32,836 bases of DNA. It comes from Pseudomonadota bacterium. GTDB lineage: Bacteria; Desulfobacterota; Anaeroferrophillalia; Anaeroferrophillales; Tharpellaceae. The notes beneath the pieces are model-generated. The model saw only the letters and a program-made list of their open reading frames with translations, ran no database searches and had not been told where the DNA came from. Shown here piece after piece: positions 22,673 to 30,081 of this stretch (positions are counted from its first letter, which is position 1; the number at the start of each line of letters is the position of its first letter). The DNA is taken from NCBI GenBank assembly GCA_011049115.1, contig DSCM01000074.1, forward strand, positions 1 to 32,836, read 5' to 3'. The translations under genes and the position numbers were made by a program.

Positions 22673-24976
22673 TCAAACCTTTTTGAGGCGCACCGTCGTA
22701 TCAAGCGTAGTCATGCCGGAATTTTCCCGGTCTCTATCGCTTTTAAAAATACGTCTGATATCAACGCCATTTCCTTTTTCCTGCCACCAGATCGGCTCGA
22801 CCTTATCCCAGGAGCGCAAACGAAAGGAAAATGGGGTAAAATGAATCGGATTATGTATCAGCAACGAACGGGTCATGGGATCACTGTCGGCAATGGCTCG
22901 GGCTTTGGCAACCTTCCCCATCTCCGTATGACCGAGCCCCAGGGCAATCGCCACGCAGGAAGGATGAATGGCTTCGCTGAGCCAGGCTCGTACTTCCAGG
23001 GTACCAGCTTTAGTTTTAACCTGAACCAGGTCACCCTCCGAAATTCCCAGACGAAAAGCCCGCCGAGGATGAATCCACAAGGGATTATCGTGCCTTAACT
23101 CGGATAAATACTTTGAATTGGCCGTCAAATTATCAAGTTCGTGCCAACGGTAAGGAATCAGGGTAAAGTTATCCTCTGCGCTTATTTCCAGGGACTTCGC
23201 AAAAGGTGCAAATTTGCTGATGGTAAGCGATGGCCTCAAATCAGCCGTTTCAAACTTGTCTTGATAGCACTGAAAACCACTGGCCTGCAATTTATGCCAA
23301 GCGATCCCGGCGGCGGCAAATTGAGGGGCAGAAAACTGCTCTTCCAGCCAAGCCTTGAACCTCGGAGCCGCGTTCTCACTCTCACCTGCGAGAACCTTTT
23401 CCAGTTCCAGCACAATCTGGTTGAAATCCCGAGTCTCTCCGACCGGCTGCCGCCGGGTCGCAAACAAATCGAGATTGTTCGCCTTCGCCTGCCGTAAAAG
23501 CAGAATTTCATCAACCAGCTGCGAAACCGGCTGGCGCAGCGAGAGAACTCGACGACCGTCGGCCAGGGGCATATCCGCCACCCCCCAACCCTCAAGTTCA
23601 GTCGCCGCCGGGAGAATAATATCTGCAAAAACCGAAGTTTCAGTGAGATGGGTATCAATTGCCAGATGAAAGGGAACTTTATACGGATTGCGCCACAACA
23701 CATGGGAATAGGGTCCGCTGAAGGTCGCGAAAGCGGGATTGCAGGCATAGCTCAAAACCGCCGGCCGGTTACCCTTGCCTTGCAGCCAGTCGGCAAACCA
23801 GTCCAGTGAAACTCGCTCTCGTTCACGTTGACCGGCACACCGTCCGAGACCGGAGCCCAGTCCGTCCTCTTCGCTGTAATAATACAATCCTCCGGGACGT
23901 CCCAGGCTGCCGAGGAGCACATTCAAAAGTTCTACGGCCGCCGCACTATGCCAGCCATCGTGGGCCGACAGCAATTCCTCATCATAAATCGCCATGGCCG
24001 GGGTTTTACGCGCCATTTCACGGGCCAGATCCGTGATCTGACCTTCTTGCAAACCAATCCGGTCGGCAACCAGGGACGGCTGATAGCTTTTCAGCAGCGC
24101 TTTTAATTCATCGACTTTAAGCCTCTGTCGGGAAAGGGAGCGGGCGTCATAAAGACCACTTTCAAGCAGACAATAAGCCAGGGAGCGGGCCAAGGTCCCG
24201 TAATCAGCCGGAGCCACCGGCAACCAGAGGTCGCTGCGGCCTCCGGTATTGTTTAAACGCCCACTGACGGTCACCAGTCTAGCCCCGTTCTTTACTCGTC
24301 CGGCAATCAGCTGACGCATATCGGTCAACATCTGCGATCCCCTGATATAAGGATCGGCGGCGAAGTTAAGAATGAAACGACTGCCGGCAAAATCACGATG
24401 ACAGCCACTCACTCCATAAAGCTGCAGGCGCAATTTCTTCAGGGCCTGATCAGGCAAATCTTCCACCGCCAGCGCCTGAGGGAAGAGTTCAAGCAAACGC
24501 TCCTCCATAAGCTCGCTGCGCCCCAGTAAAAGGGCCACTCCGGTTCCGCCGGCGGCCTTGTAGGGTGTCAGCTTTTCCGCGATCAGCCGATAGGCTTCAG
24601 CCCAACTGACATTCCGCCATTTACCACTGCCGCGCTCGCCATCTCGTACTTTGGGTTGTAAAATCCGATCCGGATCGTAGAGCCGATCAAGCTGGCCATA
24701 GGCTCGAGCGCAAAGTTTACCTTCATTGAGAGGATGAGCCGGATTGCCATGCAACATCACAATCCGATCCCCTTCTCTATAAGATATCAAGCCGCACCGA
24801 TTCTCACAAAGCCCACAGGTCGTCGGCATTGGATTTCTGAATTTCCTCAGGGTCCTGGCCTGCTGACGATTCCACGGCTTACGATACTTTTCCGCCAGCT
24901 TTAATGTATCCGGCAAGGCCAGGGCACCGCCGCTGACCGCCCCCAGTTTCAAAAAATTTCTGCGATCTATTTTCAT
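22673..24976 (-). CDS. Molybdopterin oxidoreductase-family large subunit (Psr/Qrc-like), Tat-exported
   Basis: This 767-residue protein starts with a Tat signal (DRRNFLKLGA then a hydrophobic stretch). A [4Fe-4S] site follows: CGLCENRCGL near residue 54, with the fourth Cys in KLCARAYGQ near residue 89. The molybdopterin fold is recognisable from WRNVSWAEAYRLI, DLWLPVAPADYGTLARSLAY, HLTETSVFADIILPAATELEGWG and the C-terminal IHPRRAFRLGISEGDLVQVKT domain. Between LYGVSGCHRDF (about 197) and FILNFAADP the segment that normally carries the Mo-ligating Cys, Ser or Asp and following helix is very short, so metal occupancy is doubtful; QrcB is a family precedent without molybdenum. AAGGA precedes the ATG. 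It lies 27 nt after nrfD. Thiosulfate or polysulfide reductase is the alternative reading. Confidence 0.88.
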   Translation of the reverse strand: MKIDRRNFLKLGAVSGGALALPDTLKLAEKYRKPWNRQQARTLRKFRNPMPTTCGLCENRCGLISYREGDRIVMLHGNPAHPLNEGKLCARAYGQLDRLYDPDRILQPKVRDGERGSGKWRNVSWAEAYRLIAEKLTPYKAAGGTGVALLLGRSELMEERLLELFPQALAVEDLPDQALKKLRLQLYGVSGCHRDFAGSRFILNFAADPYIRGSQMLTDMRQLIAGRVKNGARLVTVSGRLNNTGGRSDLWLPVAPADYGTLARSLAYCLLESGLYDARSLSRQRLKVDELKALLKSYQPSLVADRIGLQEGQITDLAREMARKTPAMAIYDEELLSAHDGWHSAAAVELLNVLLGSLGRPGGLYYYSEEDGLGSGLGRCAGQRERERVSLDWFADWLQGKGNRPAVLSYACNPAFATFSGPYSHVLWRNPYKVPFHLAIDTHLTETSVFADIILPAATELEGWGVADMPLADGRRVLSLRQPVSQLVDEILLLRQAKANNLDLFATRRQPVGETRDFNQIVLELEKVLAGESENAAPRFKAWLEEQFSAPQFAAAGIAWHKLQASGFQCYQDKFETADLRPSLTISKFAPFAKSLEISAEDNFTLIPYRWHELDNLTANSKYLSELRHDNPLWIHPRRAFRLGISEGDLVQVKTKAGTLEVRAWLSEAIHPSCVAIALGLGHTEMGKVAKARAIADSDPMTRSLLIHNPIHFTPFSFRLRSWDKVEPIWWQEKGNGVDIRRIFKSDRDRENSGMTTLDTTVRLKKV

Positions 24977-25003
24977 CTCAAAACGTCCTTTTGCAAGACT
25001 TCC

Positions 25004-25903
25004 CTACATCAGGGGAATGGCCTGACCGCCATACACGGTAACGATCCGCATGGCCAAAATACCGACCATATTCATCACGGCGGCGACTACAAGCCAGAAA
25101 TAGCTGCGGCGCATTCCCGGAATCATGACAATTATCATGGGTATCACTTTTCCGATCAGGTTTTCAACGATCACAAACCAGAATGACATCTTGCCGAACA
25201 ACATGAAGTGCGCTACCTCCTGAGCCTCCAGCTTGGAGTACAGGAGAACGCTGTAATCACAAAAAACCAGAAAGAGGTCAACCGCCAACAGCCAGCCCAA
25301 AAGTTTAGCCAGACTACCGATAAGTTCATCATTAATGACTTTTTCGGCGGTAAAAAAACGATCCCGAATCATAATCAGCAGAATCATCATCGAGATTCCG
25401 GAAACCATGGCCGAAAACAGAAAAACGATCGGCATCAGACCGGTATTCCAATAATCTCGCGCGACTCCGAGGGCCAGGATCCAGCCGGTATAACCATGCA
25501 CGGAAAGGGCCATAGGAATGCCGATCAGGCCGAAAATCTTAGTCATTTTCATATTCCCCCTGAACATGAAAATACCGTAGATTATCGAGTTGATCGGGTA
25601 GAGCATCAATAGAAAGGCTCCATATGACATAGCCGATACGGGATTTAAATACACGAAATGGTTCCAAACCGATTTAATCGGCCAGCCGACCTGCATAAGG
25701 AGGAACTGCGGCGCCAGCAGCAACAGGATTACCGCCGCGACCACCCCCATTTTACTGGCCGGTTTAAACTTGCTCATACCGAAGCCGTAAGAAAGCGTGG
25801 AAATCATGAAAGATCCGGCGCTTAATCCCGTACAATAGAAATAGTAAGAGATCAGAAAGGCCAGAGTGGTCTGATATTGAACATCGAAAACTACTTTTCC
25901 CAT
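25004..25903 (-). CDS. NrfD/PsrC-family integral membrane subunit
   Basis: This 299-residue protein has about eight predicted membrane helices and few charged residues in them. It has the NrfD/PsrC pattern with an early FLISYYFYCTGLSAGSFMIST helix. NrfD subunits exchange electrons with menaquinone at a site on the FeS-subunit side, without cofactors of their own. Its start overlaps the end of the FeS-protein gene by 13 nt, and the molybdopterin-family gene follows after 27 nt. The three together form the core of a Psr/Qrc/ACIII-type quinone-linked complex. Direction (quinol oxidation or quinone reduction) cannot be read from this subunit. Confidence 0.92.
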   Translation of the reverse strand: MGKVVFDVQYQTTLAFLISYYFYCTGLSAGSFMISTLSYGFGMSKFKPASKMGVVAAVILLLLAPQFLLMQVGWPIKSVWNHFVYLNPVSAMSYGAFLLMLYPINSIIYGIFMFRGNMKMTKIFGLIGIPMALSVHGYTGWILALGVARDYWNTGLMPIVFLFSAMVSGISMMILLIMIRDRFFTAEKVINDELIGSLAKLLGWLLAVDLFLVFCDYSVLLYSKLEAQEVAHFMLFGKMSFWFVIVENLIGKVIPMIIVMIPGMRRSYFWLVVAAVMNMVGILAMRIVTVYGGQAIPLM

Positions 25904-26517
25904 ATCAGTTTAGCCTCCCGCTTAATCTCCATCGTCGCCGGATCAAGTCCGATATAATAGACTCTTGGACCGGTACCCATTTCCGGTTTCAGGGTGGCCA
26001 CAGCCTCGGTCGCTACTAGTCTGGCCACTTCGCTCTTGGGATCGTTAAGATTGCCGAAAATCCTCGCACTGCTGGGACAGGCCTCAACACAACTCGGCTG
26101 CAGCCCAGCATCCACCCTGGTACTGCAGAAATCACATTTATCGATCATCCCTTTCTGGGGATGAATATATCTGACCTCGTAAGGACAAGCCGACATACAG
26201 TAACGACAACCGACACAAAGATGCGGGTCGACCATAACGATACCGTCCTCGCGTTGCCAGGCGGCATTAACCGGACAGACTTTGACGCAGATCGGATTCT
26301 CACAGTGATTGCAGAGTGTCGGTCGGAAAGCCCGGACAACATCCGGATATCCACCCTTTTCAATTTCCTTGACCCACGCGCGCCAGATCCCCAATGGAAC
26401 ATCATTTTCAATCTTACAGGCGATTTCACAGGTATGGCAGCCGACGCAGCGATTCAGGTCGATTACCATCCCCCAGCGCGGCAGGTTTTTATCTCTTTTC
26501 TGATGCGAATTGGACAT
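25891..26517 (-). CDS. 4x[4Fe-4S] ferredoxin-type subunit (PsrB/NrfC/QrcC-like)
   Basis: This 208-residue electron-wire subunit has four cluster motifs with 16 cysteines: CVGCHTCEIAC, CNHCENPICVKVCP, CVGCRYCMSACP and CDFC followed by CVEACP. It would connect the NrfD membrane subunit with the molybdopterin-family subunit. The protein lacks its own signal and is probably co-exported with the Tat-bearing large subunit. I start at the ATG at 26517, with GAGG six bases upstream; a GTG at 26529 that overlaps the previous stop (GTGA) is a real alternative adding four residues. The family is certain. Confidence 0.92.
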   Translation of the reverse strand: MSNSHQKRDKNLPRWGMVIDLNRCVGCHTCEIACKIENDVPLGIWRAWVKEIEKGGYPDVVRAFRPTLCNHCENPICVKVCPVNAAWQREDGIVMVDPHLCVGCRYCMSACPYEVRYIHPQKGMIDKCDFCSTRVDAGLQPSCVEACPSSARIFGNLNDPKSEVARLVATEAVATLKPEMGTGPRVYYIGLDPATMEIKREAKLIWEK

Positions 26518-26525
26518 GGTTTTCC

Positions 26526-27590
26526 TCACTCGCCTCCTTCTTTACGATAATAGCCGGCCGAGCGGTATAACACGAAGAGCAGGAGCGCCCCGGCGGCTCC
26601 GACCAGCAGAAGTAACACCGATAACCCGTAGAAATTACGCAGACACCAGACCGGGTACTGTTTTTCATAATCAGGATAGAGATGAAAGGGTCCCAGACCG
26701 GCCAAGGAGATCTCCTTTTCCGTGCGTTTAGTGTCATGGCAGCGGGCACAGGGAGCCTCGCTGACTTTTTCGCCGTGAGCCGCTTCACCCTGATGACAAT
26801 CAAGACAATTGCCCCGATCATAATCGAAACTTAAATCTCCTTTGCGATGCGCTTCCAGACGAAAGGTTGAAAGCCGTTCAAGCATGGTTGAAAGCTTCCT
26901 CTCTTTATGACAGACGCCGCAAGTCTCTGTCAGGTTGGCCCGGTTGACCGTGGATTGTTCTATACGAGCACCGAAAATATAGTGCCGGGTATGACAGTCG
27001 TAACAGTTGGGGGCATCCTTCTTCCCGGCCAGTAAAGCCTTGCCGTGTTTGGTCTGCAGATAATAACTATCGGTCATGAGCTTTCTTTTGGGTATCTTGA
27101 TACCTTTTTCAGCCAGTCGTTTCCGGGCTCCAAGAGGAAACAGTCCCTCGCTATCCGAATGACAGGCAAGGCAGTTCACTTTGGCGAAGCCGCTCCGACA
27201 ATGCCGAGCCGCGGCGGCGTCTTCATGACAATCGACACACTCAAGCTTTTGCGCATGCAGGGTTTGCTGATAAATTTTGGCATCAACCTGAAGCAGAGCC
27301 TGGGAACCATCAAGCCGCCCGGAGGCCAGATTAGGTTCCTTGTGACATTTCATACACTCTTCGGTCGTTCTCAGTTTGGGCACCTCAAGCGGTATCGGCA
27401 GCAGGCCATCTTCCTCGAGCATCAGAACCGGCTCTGCAGAGGCATTCGTCAGCGTGGTTGCCCGCACCTGCCCGGCGGGGAAAAGTCCGCCGAGCACCAA
27501 ACTCAGCCCTACACTCCAGAAAAGCCAACGATTCTTCACGCGCAGCCGCCCCTTCTCCGGAACCACCTGCGTTATCAATTTCCTAAACAT
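26526..27590 (-). CDS. Membrane-bound heptaheme cytochrome c
   Basis: This 354-residue protein has an N-terminal signal or anchor (about residues 20-40) ending in a VRATT-like cleavage region. Seven CXXCH motifs follow at about residues 79, 118, 140, 196, 224, 262 and 281 (CMKCH, CVDCH, CLACH, CYDCH, CGVCH, CLDCH, CARCH). A C-terminal membrane helix sits at about residues 320-342 with a positively charged tail. The ATG at 27590 has GGAGG six bases upstream and overlaps the EMO stop by 8 nt; a start at 27629 is less likely. Lying between the ETF:quinone oxidoreductase and the NrfD complex, it could relay electrons between the quinone pool and periplasmic carriers. I do not recognise a named family. 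Confidence 0.9.
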   Translation of the reverse strand: MFRKLITQVVPEKGRLRVKNRWLFWSVGLSLVLGGLFPAGQVRATTLTNASAEPVLMLEEDGLLPIPLEVPKLRTTEECMKCHKEPNLASGRLDGSQALLQVDAKIYQQTLHAQKLECVDCHEDAAAARHCRSGFAKVNCLACHSDSEGLFPLGARKRLAEKGIKIPKRKLMTDSYYLQTKHGKALLAGKKDAPNCYDCHTRHYIFGARIEQSTVNRANLTETCGVCHKERKLSTMLERLSTFRLEAHRKGDLSFDYDRGNCLDCHQGEAAHGEKVSEAPCARCHDTKRTEKEISLAGLGPFHLYPDYEKQYPVWCLRNFYGLSVLLLLVGAAGALLLFVLYRSAGYYRKEGGE

Positions 27591-29562
27591 CCCCAACCTC
27601 CAGGGCTTCCGCAACCAGTTCAACCACATCCTTAACTTTGACGTCCATTTCCCGATTATGAAACTTCAACCCATCTTCAAACATTACCATACAGAAGGGA
27701 CAGGCGGTCACCGCGATTTCCGGATGCTGCGCCAATGCCTGGCCGACCCGGTTATCGTTGATTTTGGTACCCAGGGTTTCCTCCATCCACATGCGCCCGC
27801 CTCCGGCTCCGCAGCAGAAACCACGCTTGTGATGGCGTTCCATCTCCGCCAATTCTAGCCCGGGAAGCTCACGCAAAATCGAGCGCGGCTCCTCATAAAC
27901 CTCATTGTAGCGCCCCAGATAACATGAATCATGATAAACCGCCCGAACCGCCAGAGGACGTTTCAACTGCAAGCGCCCTTCACGCAGCAATTGCGCGACA
28001 AATTCGGTATGATGCATGACATTGTAGTGTCCGCCCAACTGCCGGTAATCTTTCTTCAGAGTGTTGTAACCATGCGGGCACATTACCAGAATATTCTTAA
28101 CGCCGTAAGCGTTCATGGTCTCAATATTTTCCATGGCCAGCGTCTGATAGAGATATTCATTACCCATTTTCCGGGCTGAATCGCCACAACATTTTTCTTC
28201 AGCACCGAGAATCGAAAACGAAACCCCTGCCGCGTTCAGAACCTTGACAAAAGCATTTGTCACCTTTTTGTAACGGTCATCGAAAGAGCCTGAGCAACCA
28301 ACCCACAACAAGTAATCAACCGCACTGTTCTCCGCGAAAGTAGTAACGTCCTTGCCTTTCGCCCAGTTGCCCCGATCAGCCCAGCCGAGGCCCCAGGGGT
28401 TGCTGTTATTCTCGAAATTTTTAAACACGGTCTGGACTTCGACAGGGAAACTGCTCTCCATGAGAACCAGATTTCTTCTCAAATCGACAACCTTGTCAAT
28501 GTGCTCGACGAACATCGGGCAGACTTCCATACAAGCCCGGCAAGTCGTACAGGACCAGACTTCGTCCTCGCTCACATAACTGCCCAGCAAGGGCTTTTCG
28601 TCATCGGGCAGCCCCCAGGTAAGATCTTCTCCGTCTGACCGCCTCTTTTTGATAAGCGCGGCTTTATCGTAAAGACATTGACGGATATCCTGGACCAGCT
28701 TTTTGGGTGTCAACGGTTTGCCGGTGAGATAAGCGGGACAATTGTCCTGACAACGACCGCAACGGATACAAGCGTCGCTGTCCATCAGTTGTTTCCAGGT
28801 AAATTGATGGACATGGGCGACCCCGAAAGTCTCCGAATTTTCCACATCAAGCAGGCTGACGACGCCTTTGGCTCCGGTCGAACGATAGTAGTTATTGAGA
28901 ATACCGCTGATTACATGAAAAAGTTTGGTATACGGCATGGTGCCGACAAGCAGGATGACGGCGTAAAAATGAACCCTCCAGACCCAACCGATGGTCTGTC
29001 CGTCAAAGCCGGAACTGAAGGGAGAAAGGGCGAAGGCAATCAGGGATCCCAGTGGGGCGAACCAGCTTCCTTCCGGAGTGGTTATCGCCAGACGCAGGCC
29101 CTCCACCGCAAAACCGCTGAGAAAAATAAAAAACAGCCAGAGCAAAAGCAGGCCATCCTCGTTCCCTCGTTCGTCAAGACGCTCGGCTTCAAGGACATAG
29201 CGCCGGTAAACCGCCATCAACAGACCGATCAGAGCCAATCCGCCGATCAGATCGAGAACCAGGGATATACCACCAGCCGCCGCAGGTGCCAGAGCAGCGA
29301 TGTGAAGCTGGGCAAAAACCACGGCCAGGAATGGAACCATAAAACCAAAGAAAATGAACAGGTGCATATAGCCGGGCCAGGATTCCTCCATAATCCGGTC
29401 ATGACCAACAACCGACGCGATCATGGCCGCAAAACGACTGCCGGCCTCCCCCTTCCGGCTTTCCGGTTCACCAACCCGCCACCGTGCGATTTTCCTGGCG
29501 CTTCCGTAAAGCAGAAGCACTAAACTCAAACCGATAATCAATGCATCAAGTGAATTCAGCAT
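27583..29562 (-). CDS. Membrane FeS oxidoreductase, ETF:menaquinone oxidoreductase (EMO/EtfD type)
   Basis: This 659-residue fusion protein begins with a NarI-like b-type cytochrome domain (about residues 5-230, six hydrophobic helices, His-bearing segments such as YMHLFIFFGF and KLFHVISG). It continues with two [4Fe-4S] motifs (CIRCGRCQDNCP near 265, CTTCRACMEVCP near 338) and ends with two CCG domains (EEKCCGDSARKMGNE near 458 and RGFCCGAGGGRMWMEE near 583). This architecture is that of the ETF:(methyl)menaquinone oxidoreductase characterised in syntrophic fatty-acid oxidisers. It moves electrons from acyl-CoA dehydrogenase-reduced EtfAB into the membrane. I start at the ATG at 29562; a GTG at 29595 would add 11 residues. 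It is the first gene of the respiratory operon and is co-located with the etfBA/beta-oxidation genes. Confidence 0.9.
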   Translation of the reverse strand: MLNSLDALIIGLSLVLLLYGSARKIARWRVGEPESRKGEAGSRFAAMIASVVGHDRIMEESWPGYMHLFIFFGFMVPFLAVVFAQLHIAALAPAAAGGISLVLDLIGGLALIGLLMAVYRRYVLEAERLDERGNEDGLLLLWLFFIFLSGFAVEGLRLAITTPEGSWFAPLGSLIAFALSPFSSGFDGQTIGWVWRVHFYAVILLVGTMPYTKLFHVISGILNNYYRSTGAKGVVSLLDVENSETFGVAHVHQFTWKQLMDSDACIRCGRCQDNCPAYLTGKPLTPKKLVQDIRQCLYDKAALIKKRRSDGEDLTWGLPDDEKPLLGSYVSEDEVWSCTTCRACMEVCPMFVEHIDKVVDLRRNLVLMESSFPVEVQTVFKNFENNSNPWGLGWADRGNWAKGKDVTTFAENSAVDYLLWVGCSGSFDDRYKKVTNAFVKVLNAAGVSFSILGAEEKCCGDSARKMGNEYLYQTLAMENIETMNAYGVKNILVMCPHGYNTLKKDYRQLGGHYNVMHHTEFVAQLLREGRLQLKRPLAVRAVYHDSCYLGRYNEVYEEPRSILRELPGLELAEMERHHKRGFCCGAGGGRMWMEETLGTKINDNRVGQALAQHPEIAVTACPFCMVMFEDGLKFHNREMDVKVKDVVELVAEALEVGDV

Positions 29563-29778
29563 AGCCTTTCTTTCCCCTACTCCGGCAGCTGGCACCGGAA
29601 ACCTGACAAAAAATTCTGAGCTGCTGGTTTTCTAATGCCGGGGCATCATTTTTCACCCGGCCTAACAGCTTTTGTTACGAAAAATTACAACGAACCCTCA
29701 AAACCCTGAAAAGGTCCGGGCCGCGAGATTCACTCAATCATCGATGAATAACCACTCATCTGAAGATTACGGCGGGCT

Positions 29779-29807
29779 TGTTAACATAAGCACGAAAGCT
29801 TTGTCAA
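29779..29807 (-). promoter_or_regulatory. Tentative promoter of the EMO/respiratory operon
   Basis: TTGACA (29807-29802) is followed after 17 nt by TTAACA (29784-29779), a weak -10. The hexamer plus next bases, TTGACAAAGC, equals that of the candidate promoter at 12281. It lies about 215-245 nt upstream of the operon start and downstream of the chemoreceptor terminator. Confidence 0.3.
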
Positions 29808-29868
29808 GAGGCAACCTGTATACTTCATACGAAAAACACTGACTTCATCCCCGCCGTTTAAATGTAAG

Positions 29869-29898
29869 AAAAAAAACGAGGACGAAATTGTCGCCCTC
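29869..29898 (-). terminator. Rho-independent terminator, probably for the chemoreceptor transcript
   Basis: Arms GAGGACGA (29878-29885) and TCGCCCTC (29891-29898) pair fully on the minus strand with one G-U. The stem is followed by G and eight T residues (29876-29869). It lies about 185 nt past the chemoreceptor stop, beyond a copy of the dispersed repeat. Confidence 0.8.
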
Positions 29899-29928
29899 AT
29901 TTTCAATGCAAAATATATTTGTTCAACT

Positions 29929-30052
29929 ATAATGCGGAAACCAGCCCCACCGCACCCAAGCGGATCTTTCAGTCCGCACCCTACGAACAGCCGCTGGTCG
30001 CAAACAGGCACCATCTCAGTTTATGTTCCTGTTCCCTTACAACGAAAGTGAA
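29929..30052. repeat. Dispersed intergenic repeat, copy 4 (diverged)
   Basis: TATAATGCGGAAaCcAGCCCCacCGCA matches the core of the other copies with a few changes. It is followed by a GGTCGCAAACAGG block like that of copy 1, and CATCTCAGTTTATGTTCCT, which resembles the CATCAGTTCATTTCCTT segment of copy 3. It lies in the 520-nt gap between the chemoreceptor and EMO genes; that gap shows no gene. Confidence 0.55.
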
Positions 30053-30081
30053 CGATAAGTCGCAAAACCCGAAAGGCGATT

